This document shows, piece by piece, positions 16,354-23,614 of a stretch of 25,795 nucleotides of DNA. Position numbers and translations under genes: made by a program. Below the pieces are notes generated by a model. That model had not been told where the DNA came from. It worked only from the letters and a program-made list of their open reading frames with translations, and did not search any database. Every line of letters begins with the position of its first letter. The first letter of the stretch is position 1. Origin of the DNA: Candidatus Omnitrophota bacterium (GTDB taxonomy: Bacteria > Omnitrophota > Gorgyraeia > 2-01-FULL-45-10); contig JAUYPN010000031.1 of the NCBI GenBank assembly GCA_030695725.1, positions 1 through 25,795 of the forward strand. The letters are read 5' to 3'.

Positions 16354-16416
16354 AGAATCACGATGAGAGGTTACACCTAAGGTTTCGTCCGAAGGTTAAT
16401 GCCTCTCTTTTTATTT
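16354..16416 (+). ncRNA. Candidate small RNA 1, convergent with the NYN gene
   Basis: A short unit between the promoter above and a hairpin with a T-rich tail. GAGAGG (16365-16370) pairs with CCTCTC (16402-16407). Inside this, a 4-5 nt internal loop leads to an ACCT/AGGT stem and a small loop around TTTCGT. TTTTTATTT follows at 16408-16416. The expected transcript is about 60 nt and has no plausible reading frame. Its end overlaps the NYN stop codon on the opposite strand. The function is unknown. Confidence 0.4.
16365..16416 (+). terminator. Hairpin terminator of candidate RNA 1
   Basis: A 6-bp GAGAGG/CCTCTC outer stem is followed directly by TTTTTATTT. The polarity is plus. On the minus strand the same hairpin lacks a T-tract, so it should not work equally well for the NYN gene. 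Confidence 0.5.
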
Positions 16417-16917
16417 CTCCTCATTCTTTTTGTCGTACTTCAGTTTGTTGCTTAGGCCATTCATATAAACAGTGTCGGAAGCGAATTTCCTCAAAAGCGA
16501 CGAATATTGATTCATATTTGGAACTACCAATTTTAATAGCTTATCATGTTTTTTAAGATGCTCGATTAAACAGTAAAAATCTCCATCCCCCGACACTATA
16601 AGGGCCTTATCGTAATTAGGGTACTCCGCCATAGCATGTAATACAAGCTCCGCGTCTACATTACCCTTTACGCCGCCGGTTGGCAGAAAAAGTGTCGGTT
16701 TAAAAACCAATATATATCCATCCTGCTGCAAAGAAATATATAGATTTTGATTAGTGCTGACGTACCCAATAAAAAGAAATGCTTTGGTAATGCCATATTT
16801 GTCTTTAAGATAAACTCTGAATCGCTTAAAGTCCAAAACCCATCCCTGAGAACGAATCGATAGATTAAGATTTTGGCTATCTATAAATGCGAAATTATTA
16901 CATTTTTCTATATTCAC
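16411..16917 (-). CDS. NYN domain (LabA/DUF88-like) putative ribonuclease
   Basis: A 168-residue PIN-like NYN domain protein; the family includes metal-dependent RNases. The acidic active-site positions are present: FIDSQNLN (Asp13), NVDAELVLHAM and VSGDGDFYCLIEHL. The N-terminal stretch SIRSQGWVLDFKRFRVYL aligns with the broken neighbour at 17263. The start is GTG (16917) with AGGA 8 nt upstream. A possible promoter, TTGAGA/17/TAGAAC, lies in the gap upstream. The gene is AT-richer and less tightly packed than its surroundings and sits between trpB and trpA, which suggests insertion into the operon. A candidate small RNA runs into its 3' end from the other strand. Its substrate is unknown. 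Confidence 0.85.
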   Translation of the reverse strand: MNIEKCNNFAFIDSQNLNLSIRSQGWVLDFKRFRVYLKDKYGITKAFLFIGYVSTNQNLYISLQQDGYILVFKPTLFLPTGGVKGNVDAELVLHAMAEYPNYDKALIVSGDGDFYCLIEHLKKHDKLLKLVVPNMNQYSSLLRKFASDTVYMNGLSNKLKYDKKNEEK

Positions 16918-17170
16918 CGCTTAAATCCTACCGTTAATAAGTGCCAGGCCTACCCCAAAAAAGCGCCTGCCCCCTATTTGTTCTACTTGTTATTAACAAA
17001 GCTCTCAATCATTACCTGTCTTCTCCGGCTCTGAGACGTTCACAAAATCCTTTGCGATGGATTGGATGGTGTTATAACATACTTATGCGTGACGAATTAC
17101 ACCATAGTGAAACGTCCCCATGTCACATACGCCGCCTTTTGTTAAGGATACAAAACTAAAATATTAACTG
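16918..17170. other. Intergenic stretch without a supported gene
   Basis: Between the two NYN genes. A plus-strand frame of about 72 codons exists here, but it shows no family resemblance, no ribosome site and no recognisable composition, so I leave it out. Short GC-rich motifs (GTGCCAGGCCTACCCC, CGCCTGCCCCC) look like remnants of dispersed intergenic repeats. The stretch probably holds the minus-strand promoter of the downstream NYN gene. Confidence 0.4.
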
Positions 17171-17199
17171 TTGACAAATCAAGCTATCTAAGCTATACT
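17171..17199 (+). promoter_or_regulatory. Second consensus promoter with inverted repeat over the -10
   Basis: TTGACA (17171-17176) and TATACT (17194-17199) are 17 nt apart, facing right. TATCTA (17185-17190) and TAGATA (17205-17210) form an inverted repeat centred on the -10, as in the promoter at 16319. The two promoters also share the first ten bases TTGACAAATC and the downstream GTAGA. It faces the 3' end of the broken NYN gene. Confidence 0.6.
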
Positions 17200-17205
17200 T
17201 TGTGT

Positions 17206-17256
17206 AGATAAGTCATCCGAGACCCGCAATTGGCCGAAAGGCTAAAAGCGGGTTTT
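17206..17256 (+). ncRNA. Candidate small RNA 2, convergent with the broken NYN gene
   Basis: The predicted RNA has a clean fold: ACCCGC (17222-17227) with GCGGGT (17248-17253), an AATT/AAAA internal loop, GGCC with GGCT, and a GAAA tetraloop. The outline (6-bp outer stem, 4-nt internal loop, inner stem of at least 4 bp) matches candidate RNA 1 although the sequences differ. It ends a few bases before the NYN stop codon on the other strand. Function unknown. It might simply be a terminator behind an orphan promoter. Confidence 0.4.
17221..17256 (+). terminator. Hairpin terminator of candidate RNA 2
   Basis: ACCCGC/GCGGGT with an internal GGCC-GAAA-GGCT hairpin, followed by a short T-run (TTTT, 17253-17256) and TGTGATTT. 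The T-tract is weaker than that of candidate RNA 1. Confidence 0.45.
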
Positions 17257-17262
17257 GTGATT

Positions 17263-17796
17263 TCATACCTTATTTTCAAGCTCCCAGGCCATTCTAAACT
17301 TGTTAATGTCAAAATAGTGGTTAGCAGCATCGATTAAATCCTTCGCAACATGCCACCGCGTTGAAACAATCACAACTTTTTTATTTTTACCTCTTAATAA
17401 GTTTACCAATGAAACAAAATCACTATCTCCACTCATTATAACCGCTGTATCATACTCTTGCATCCTTGCCACAGCATCAACAACCATGTCGGTATCACAA
17501 TTGCCTTTGAGAGTAATAGTACCATCTCCATTCATTATTTTTCTAATCTTTTTTACTCTTAAAATAAAACCTTTTCTACTCAGCATTTCAAAGAAGGATT
17601 TTTGGCCGGCCGATTCTTCAAAATATGCACTGTAATAATAAATGCCAACCAGCGTACATTTGGAATTAAAATATTTCTGCAATTTCTTGAAATCAATCTT
17701 CTAACCCGTATCTTTATAGCAGTGTATAATATTCGCCGCATCAATAAATACAGCGACTTTTCCAAACAGATGTTCTTTATTATTTAACGGTGCCAT
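17263..17796 (-). pseudogene. NYN domain (LabA/DUF88-like) gene with an in-frame amber codon
   Basis: Read from the ATG at 17796 (AGAGGG 7 nt upstream, in-frame stop just before), the frame is MAPLNNKEHLFGKVAVFIDA, then ANIIHCYKDTG, TAG (17703-17701), then KIDFKKLQKYF and on to 17263, for 177 codons. The first active-site Asp (19) lies before the stop. The others, NCDTDMVVDAV and MSGDSDFVSLV, lie after it. In the intact neighbour the aligned residue is Trp (QGW-VLDFKRF), so one TGG-to-TAG change explains the break. The rest shows no decay, so the event is recent, or the codon is read through, or it is a sequence error. A TTG at codon 39 could start a fragment lacking the first catalytic Asp. 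The 159 bp upstream, to trpB, contain AGGGTC/GACCCT motifs but no gene. Confidence 0.75.
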
Positions 17797-17955
17797 TATC
17801 TAACCCTCTAAACCTAAGCCTCATTATGTTTCGTACAAATATGATAGGTATCTTATAGGAAAAATGCTCCCTCTCATTTTACATAGTCTGGGTCGACCTT
17901 TCTCCTCTCAAGGGTCAGCCCCATCAACATGTAATGTGATACTTTGGGACAGACC

Positions 17956-19134
17956 CTACAACACCCCGCGAACAATATCCATATCCTTATCGCCTCTGCC
18001 GGAGAGGCAGACGACGATGATCTTATTTTTCGGCAGCCGCATGGCAAGCTTCGACGCATAATAGACGGCGTGCGATGATTCGAGCGCAGGGATTATGCCT
18101 TCGAGCTCGGTCAGCATCCTGAATCCTTCGAGCGCCTGTTTATCGGTCACGGCCGCATACTGCGCGCGGCCGGACTCCATAAGGCGGGAGTGCTCCGGCC
18201 CTACGCCGGGATAATCGAGCCCGGCGGAGATGGAATGGGCTATTTCGATCTGCCCGTCATCGTCCTGAAGTATGTAGCTCTTCGAGCCATGCAAAACACC
18301 GACGGAACCCTTGCACAATGTAGCGGCGTGTCTTCCGGTATCGATACCCAGTCCGGCCGCCTCCACCCCGGTGAATTTAACCTTATCATTAAGAAATGAG
18401 TAGAATATGCCCATCGCGTTCGATCCGCCGCCCACACAGGCCACGATATGATCCGGGAGTCTTTTGAATATCTTCAAGCTTTGCGCCCTTGCTTCTCTGC
18501 CTATCACGGACTGGAAATCCCTCACCATCATGGGATACGGATGGGGCCCCGCTACTGAGCCTATACAATAGTACGTGGTCCGGACATTCGTCACCCAATT
18601 CCTTATCGCTTCGTTCATCGCATCCTTTAATGTTTTTGAACCGCTCGATACTGGAGTGACCTTTGCCCTCAGGAGTTTCATCTTAAATACGTTTACGGCC
18701 TGGCGTTTTATGTCCTCCTCGCCCATGAATATCTCACACTCCAATCCGAAGAGGGCGGCGACCGTGGCAGCGGCGACACCGTGCTGCCCGGCTCCCGTCT
18801 CGGCAATGACACGCGATTTTCCCATCTTGCGCGCAAGCAGGATCTGTCCGAGAGTATTGTTTATCTTGTGAGCGCCCGTATGCAGGAGATCTTCCCTCTT
18901 AAGGTAGATCCCGGCGCCGCCCATTCTTTTTGTCAGTCTCCCGGCGAAATATAAAGGAGTGGGCCTGCCCGCGTAATCCTTCAGATGGCCGTCAAGCTCC
19001 TCTCTAAACGCCCTGTTAGTTCCGGCCTTTTTAAATGCCGTCTCCAGTTCGCTTAAGGCCGCCATCAGGGTTTCAGGAACGAACTTGCCTCCAAAATCAC
19101 CAAAGTAACCGCGCCTGTCGGGATATCTCATCAT
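17956..19134 (-). CDS. trpB: Tryptophan synthase beta subunit
   Basis: Pyridoxal-phosphate enzyme that joins indole and serine to form tryptophan. The 392 residues match the TrpB1 type that works with TrpA: start RYPDRRGYFGDFGGKFVPE, KREDLLHTGAHKINN with the PLP lysine Lys90, ETGAGQHGVA, and CVGGGSNAMG, the phosphate-binding loop. The ATG overlaps the trpF stop by 4 nt. It ends the trpEGDCFB run. trpA does not follow; two NYN genes and a DUF6941-like gene come first. Confidence 0.97.
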   Translation of the reverse strand: MMRYPDRRGYFGDFGGKFVPETLMAALSELETAFKKAGTNRAFREELDGHLKDYAGRPTPLYFAGRLTKRMGGAGIYLKREDLLHTGAHKINNTLGQILLARKMGKSRVIAETGAGQHGVAAATVAALFGLECEIFMGEEDIKRQAVNVFKMKLLRAKVTPVSSGSKTLKDAMNEAIRNWVTNVRTTYYCIGSVAGPHPYPMMVRDFQSVIGREARAQSLKIFKRLPDHIVACVGGGSNAMGIFYSFLNDKVKFTGVEAAGLGIDTGRHAATLCKGSVGVLHGSKSYILQDDDGQIEIAHSISAGLDYPGVGPEHSRLMESGRAQYAAVTDKQALEGFRMLTELEGIIPALESSHAVYYASKLAMRLPKNKIIVVCLSGRGDKDMDIVRGVL

Positions 19135-19748
19135 ATTTTCCTCACGTTTTCCATAAACTTCTTCATAAGAAGAGTGTCCTTTTTACCGGGTGAAACCTCC
19201 ACGCCGCTCGAGACGTCGACGCCATACGGCGAAAACTTTTCTATCACGTAACGCACATTATCAGGCGTAATCCCACCCGATAATATAATTGGTTTTAAAA
19301 ATTCGAAGCTCTCTATAATATTCCAGTCGAAGCTTTTGCCAGTTCCGCCGTATCCATTGGAAGAATACGCGTCGAGTAAATAGAAGTCGGCATTGTAGTC
19401 GTTTATTCCTTTAAGGCTGCTCTCGTCCTTCATCCTGAAAGCCTTAATAATTTTGTAAGAATCCTTGAAGAGAGAGCAATAATCGGGAGTTTCATCTCCG
19501 TGGAATTGAAGCATGTCAAGGGTGCACTCCTCGGCTATCTCAAGCACTTTATTCTTATCCAGATCGACAAACACTCCCACTTTAGCTATAAAAGGCGGCA
19601 GTTCATTTATGATGTCTTTCACTGTTCTAGGCTCAACATACCTTTTGGATCCATTATAGAATACGAACCCCATCATATCGGGCCTGAGCTCGGCCGCGGC
19701 TATCGCGTCTTTCTTATTCGTTATACCGCATATCTTTATCTTAGTCAT
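19131..19748 (-). CDS. trpF: Phosphoribosylanthranilate isomerase
   Basis: Third enzyme of tryptophan synthesis, an Amadori rearrangement on a TIM barrel. The 205 residues contain the catalytic Cys7 in KICGIT, MGFVFYNGSKRYV, LQFHGDE, LLDAYSSNGYGGTGKSFDW, LSGGITPDNV and GVDVSSGVEVSPGKKD with the catalytic Asp. It is a separate gene, and a true hisA is also present, so no bifunctional PriA is needed. It begins 3 nt from the trpC stop. Confidence 0.96.
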   Translation of the reverse strand: MTKIKICGITNKKDAIAAAELRPDMMGFVFYNGSKRYVEPRTVKDIINELPPFIAKVGVFVDLDKNKVLEIAEECTLDMLQFHGDETPDYCSLFKDSYKIIKAFRMKDESSLKGINDYNADFYLLDAYSSNGYGGTGKSFDWNIIESFEFLKPIILSGGITPDNVRYVIEKFSPYGVDVSSGVEVSPGKKDTLLMKKFMENVRKI

Positions 19749-19751
19749 ATC

Positions 19752-20528
19752 TTAAAAACGCATCATCTCTCTCATCTTGGCGGCAATATCATCGGATTCC
19801 ATGAACGCCTCGCCTATCAGCACGGCGTTTATACCGAGCGACTTCAGGAACATGATATCCTCATAGCTTTTTATCCCGCTCTCGGACACTATCACTTTAT
19901 TCTGCGGGATCAGCCTGATGAGGCGCTGCGTGACAGCTAAGTCTACCTTGAATGTATGCAGGTCCCTGTTATTGATACCTATTATGGGCGCTCCTATGGC
20001 AAGCGCTTTTTCGATATCCTCTTCATTGTGGACCTCCACAAGGCAATCGAGCCCAAGCTCGGTCGCGAGATTATAGAATTTGGCCATCTGGGCCATAGAA
20101 AGTATCTCCGGGATGAGCAATATCGCTTCGGCCCCGGAAGCGACCGTCTCATATATCTGATACTCATCGATAAAAAAATCTTTTCTCAATATCGGCACGG
20201 ATATGTTCTCCCGCACCTTCGGTATATACTCCAACCTGCCTTCGAAGAACCGCTCATCCGTAAGCACGGATATAGCGCTCGCTCCGTTGGCCTGATAGGT
20301 GATGGCTATCTTAACGGGATTAAAGTCGCCCCTTAAGATGCCCTTTGAAGGAGATGCCTTCTTTATTTCGGCTATAAGATTTATGTGGTGAGGCCGCGAT
20401 ATATTCTTTTTGAAAGAGCTCTTGACCGATAGATTTTTTACCTCTTTTATGAGATCTCCCTGCGGCTTAGCGCGCTTGGCGGCGTCGACCACCCTTCCCT
20501 TCTCTTCTATGATCCTCGAAAGTATCAT
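19752..20528 (-). CDS. trpC: Indole-3-glycerol phosphate synthase
   Basis: Fourth step of tryptophan synthesis, ring closure with decarboxylation. The 258 residues show NLIAEIKKASPSKG with the catalytic lysine, ISVLTDERFFEG, PILRKDFFIDEYQI, LVEVHNEEDIEKAL, GINNRDLHTF and VSESGIKSYED. It is monofunctional, with no fused TrpF. The ATG overlaps the trpD stop by 4 nt. Confidence 0.96.
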   Translation of the reverse strand: MILSRIIEEKGRVVDAAKRAKPQGDLIKEVKNLSVKSSFKKNISRPHHINLIAEIKKASPSKGILRGDFNPVKIAITYQANGASAISVLTDERFFEGRLEYIPKVRENISVPILRKDFFIDEYQIYETVASGAEAILLIPEILSMAQMAKFYNLATELGLDCLVEVHNEEDIEKALAIGAPIIGINNRDLHTFKVDLAVTQRLIRLIPQNKVIVSESGIKSYEDIMFLKSLGINAVLIGEAFMESDDIAAKMREMMRF

Positions 20529-21538
20529 CTGCTTGTCATCTCTATAAGTTTTGATAGTTTATCGAGCGCGCGGCCGGAATCTATCGATTCTGCGGCGAGT
20601 TTCACGCCCTCCTTAAAGTTCTTCGAGCGTCCTGCGCAGATAAGGCCTGCGCTCGCATTTGCAAGGACAATGTCTCTACGCGCGGGCACGGCAGAACCCT
20701 TCAATACCGACAGAAGCATCCCGGCGTTCTCCTTTACATCGCCTCCCTTTATATCCTCGAGCCGCGCCTTCTTCAATCCGAAATCTTCGGGCCCGACATC
20801 ATAAGTATCGACTCTACCGCCTTTTAGCTCGGAGATTTTCGTCTTATCGGCAATAGTTATCTCGTCCAGCCCATCCATGCCATGCGCCACAAACGCGCGT
20901 TCGGAACCGAGATTCTTCAGGACCTCCGCCATCGTCTCCGTTAATTTCACGTCATACACGCCTATAATCTGGTGTGCGGCTCCGGCCGGATTCGAAAGCG
21001 GCCCCAGGATGTTGAATATGGTCTTACCGCCCAGCTCTTTTCTGGCAGATGCTGCGTATTTCATCGCGGCATGAAAGACCGGCGCAAACATGAAACCTAT
21101 GCCTGCCTCATGAATACACTGAGTTACGAGTTCCGGGGAGATATCGATCTTGACGCCGATCGCCTCCAGGACGTCCGCCGAGCCGCACTGCTGCGAAGCG
21201 GATCTATTGCCATGCTTCGCCACCCTGACGCCGCATCCCGCCACGACAAATGCCGCCGTTGTAGAGATGTTGAATGCGTTTATCGCGCTGCCGCCGGTGC
21301 CGCATGTGTCGAGTACGGCGTCCGGGCCGACATCTATACGGACAGATCTCTCCCTCATCACCCGGGCCGCGGCGGTTATTTCGGTAACGGTCTCGCCTTT
21401 TTTACGCAAGGCCTCGAGAAACGCTTTTATGTCCGCGGATGCCGCCTTGCCCGACATAATATCTTCGAAAACTTCGCGCGTCTCAGTCTCAGTAAGATCG
21501 ATCTTTCCGGCAACTTTTTCTATCGCTTCTCTTATCAT
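20525..21538 (-). CDS. trpD: Anthranilate phosphoribosyltransferase
   Basis: Transfers phosphoribosyl from PRPP to anthranilate. With the ATG at 21538 the protein has 337 residues, normal for the family. The frame stays open upstream into trpG, but that ATG overlaps the trpG TGA and leads into the usual helical N-terminus MIREAIEKVAGKIDLTE. Motifs are DTCGTGGSAINAFNISTTAAFV (PRPP loop), KHGNRSASQQCGSADVLEAIG, NILGPLSNPAG and the metal-binding DGLDEIT. Confidence 0.96.
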   Translation of the reverse strand: MIREAIEKVAGKIDLTETETREVFEDIMSGKAASADIKAFLEALRKKGETVTEITAAARVMRERSVRIDVGPDAVLDTCGTGGSAINAFNISTTAAFVVAGCGVRVAKHGNRSASQQCGSADVLEAIGVKIDISPELVTQCIHEAGIGFMFAPVFHAAMKYAASARKELGGKTIFNILGPLSNPAGAAHQIIGVYDVKLTETMAEVLKNLGSERAFVAHGMDGLDEITIADKTKISELKGGRVDTYDVGPEDFGLKKARLEDIKGGDVKENAGMLLSVLKGSAVPARRDIVLANASAGLICAGRSKNFKEGVKLAAESIDSGRALDKLSKLIEMTSR

Positions 21539-22104
21539 ATTTTTAAGAAGTTGCTCAATATCTTCATTCCCTCTCCCGTCAGTATCGATTCCGGGTGGAA
21601 CTGAACTCCCCATACGGGATACTCATTGTGTTTCAGGGCCATTATCTCTTCATCCTTATCCTTCGTTTCGGCCGTAACGCTCAAAATCCCTGGCAGGGTC
21701 TTGCGCTCCACCACGAGCGAATGATATCTCGTCGCCTCGAAAGGATTTTTAACGCTCTCGAATATCTCTTTTCCATTGTGGTAAACGAGCGATGTCTTGC
21801 CGTGCATTATATTCTTCGCGCGGACTATTCTCCCGCCGAAGACCTCTCCTATTGCTTGATGTCCAAGGCAGACGCCCAATATCGGCACTCTTCCGCCCAC
21901 GGACTTTATAAGAAGCTCCGATATCCCTGCATTCTTAGGCTCTCCCGGCCCCGGGGATATGATTATCTTTTCCGGGTTTTTACTCTTCACTTCATCTACC
22001 GAGATCTTATCATTGCGGTAAACCTCTAATTCCGCTCCGAGCTCGCCGAAATATTGCACGAGATTATAGGTGAACGAGTCGTAATTGTCTATAATGAGTA
22101 TCAT
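21535..22104 (-). CDS. trpG: Anthranilate synthase glutamine amidotransferase subunit
   Basis: Supplies ammonia from glutamine to TrpE. This 189-residue class I amidotransferase has the nucleophile Cys79 in GVCLGHQAIG, the oxyanion loop SPGPGEP, and the His/Glu pair in WGVQFHPESILT. The start MILIIDNYDSFTYNLVQY is typical. It overlaps trpE and trpD by 4 nt each, which supports stoichiometric coupling with trpE. Such subunits can also serve PabB; no pabB is visible here. Confidence 0.95.
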   Translation of the reverse strand: MILIIDNYDSFTYNLVQYFGELGAELEVYRNDKISVDEVKSKNPEKIIISPGPGEPKNAGISELLIKSVGGRVPILGVCLGHQAIGEVFGGRIVRAKNIMHGKTSLVYHNGKEIFESVKNPFEATRYHSLVVERKTLPGILSVTAETKDKDEEIMALKHNEYPVWGVQFHPESILTGEGMKILSNFLKI

Positions 22105-23585
22105 TCTAATCCCTTCTCGGCCATCTCTATCGCCTTCAACAACGCTTTCGCCTTATTCAGTGTCTCTTCGAATTCTTTTTCCGGGTCCGAATCCGCCACT
22201 ATCCCCGCCCCCGCCTGTATATAGGCCATCTTGCCTTTAATGACGACGGTGCGGATGGTGATACATGTATCGAGATTACCCGAGAAACTGAAATATCCGA
22301 CGCTCCCCGCGTATGGCCCGCGCTTTACATTCTCCAGTTCGTCTATGATCTCCATGGCCCTGACTTTCGGCGCGCCCGTAACCGTGCCCGCGGGAAATGT
22401 CGCCCTGAATAGATCGAACGAATCCTTGCCTTTCTCAAGTCTCCCGGAGACATCACTCACTATATGCATAACATGAGAATATTTCTCGATCGTCATGAGC
22501 TCGGATACCTTTATCGTTTTGAATTCGCACACCCTTCCTATATCATTACGCCCGAGGTCTACGAGCATTATATGCTCAGCCCTCTCCTTCGGGTCCGCCA
22601 ATAAGTCCTTTATGAGCGCCTCGTCTTCTTTTTCACAGGCGCCGCGCGGGCGTGTTCCGGCTATGGGCCTGACTTCAGCCAGGCCATCTTCGCAGCGCAC
22701 CATGATCTCCGGCGATGAGCCGACGAGAAAGAAGTCGTTGAGCTTAAGGTAGTACATATAAGGCGAAGGGTTTATCGAACGCAGCGCTCTGTAGACCTGG
22801 AAAGGACGGCAGTCTATGGCCAGTTTCAAACGCTGTGAAAGCACGGCCTGTATTATCTCTCCGGATTCGATATATTTTTTTGCCGTCCTGACCATCGCCT
22901 CAAACTGCGCCTTAGTAACGTTGGATTTTAAGAGGTCCGGATGCGGCCTCTTCTTGGACGAAACGGTGTAATCTTTCCGCGGCATCGGGCCTTTGAGATA
23001 ACCCGCTATTTTTTCTATTCTTTTTACGGCCTTGTCATAGGCCAAAACTGGGTCGCCATCCACATGTACATTCGATACGATTTTTATCTTATGGTCCACA
23101 TGGTCGAATATCAAGAGGGTATCAGTCAGCATAAATACGCAATCCGGCAGTTTCAGATCGTCTGGATTCTTGGCCGGAATATTCTCTATGAATCTGACCA
23201 TATCGTATCCGAAAAATCCCACCAATCCGCCAGAAAAACGCGGCAGTCCTTTCACGTCTACGAATTTATACCTGTTCAATATCTTCTTGAGCTCGTCTAT
23301 AGGATCGGATTTCGAAGCGTAACTTGAAGATATCTTACCTTCGGTGATCGTGATCTTGGCCCCTTTACTTGAGAATATAAGCGACGGATCACTTCCTAAT
23401 ATGGAGTAGCGCGCGAGCCTCTCTCCTCCCTCGACAGATTCGAGCAGGATTGAATAATCGCCCTTATCTATCTTGGTAAATGCGGACAGGGGCGTCTCAA
23501 AATCGGTCAATATGTCGCGATAGACCGGAATGAGATTGCCTTTTTTGGACAGTTCTATAAATTCTTCTTTACCCGGATAATACAT
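22101..23585 (-). CDS. trpE: Anthranilate synthase component I
   Basis: Chorismate-using enzyme that commits flux to tryptophan. The 494 residues include the N-terminal part with the feedback-inhibition LLES element (YSILLESVEGGERLARYS), the VLSQRL and INPSPYMYYL segments, GTRPRGACEKEDEALIKDLL, ERAEHIMLVDLGRND, and AGTVTGAPKVRAMEIID. The ATG at 23585 has GGGAG 8 nt upstream, inside a heptamer array. It follows the hisI stop by only 26 nt, with no room for a leader-peptide attenuator, so it is probably read from the his promoter, or regulation lies elsewhere. Confidence 0.97.
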   Translation of the reverse strand: MYYPGKEEFIELSKKGNLIPVYRDILTDFETPLSAFTKIDKGDYSILLESVEGGERLARYSILGSDPSLIFSSKGAKITITEGKISSSYASKSDPIDELKKILNRYKFVDVKGLPRFSGGLVGFFGYDMVRFIENIPAKNPDDLKLPDCVFMLTDTLLIFDHVDHKIKIVSNVHVDGDPVLAYDKAVKRIEKIAGYLKGPMPRKDYTVSSKKRPHPDLLKSNVTKAQFEAMVRTAKKYIESGEIIQAVLSQRLKLAIDCRPFQVYRALRSINPSPYMYYLKLNDFFLVGSSPEIMVRCEDGLAEVRPIAGTRPRGACEKEDEALIKDLLADPKERAEHIMLVDLGRNDIGRVCEFKTIKVSELMTIEKYSHVMHIVSDVSGRLEKGKDSFDLFRATFPAGTVTGAPKVRAMEIIDELENVKRGPYAGSVGYFSFSGNLDTCITIRTVVIKGKMAYIQAGAGIVADSDPEKEFEETLNKAKALLKAIEMAEKGLE

Positions 23586-23593
23586 ATCTTTAA

Positions 23594-23614
23594 CTCCCTA
23601 CTCCCAATTCACTA
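23594..23614. repeat. Heptamer array at the hisI-trpE junction
   Basis: Units CTCCCTA, CTCCCAA and a degenerate TTCACTA fill most of the 26-nt gap and reach into the hisI stop codon. On the transcribed strand the array supplies the GGGAG used as the trpE ribosome site. Confidence 0.55.

Noticed and set aside
16365..16407. Riboswitch for the DUF6941-trpA unit in the upstream gap
   Set aside because: The hairpin has a T-tract only on the plus strand, and the best promoter also faces right, so it fits a plus-strand terminator better than a minus-strand leader.
16941..17159. Plus-strand frame of 72 codons between the NYN genes
   Set aside because: It has no ribosome site, family resemblance or protein-like composition. 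It overlaps probable repeat remnants and likely minus-strand promoter sequence.
17580..17765. Minus-strand frame of 61 codons overlapping the broken NYN gene
   Set aside because: It is an out-of-frame shadow of the NYN gene. The correct frame, including the amber codon, matches the NYN domain throughout.
23586..23611. Trp leader peptide or attenuator before trpE
   Set aside because: The gap is only 26 nt and is filled by a heptamer array. No Trp-codon cluster or alternative hairpins are possible there.
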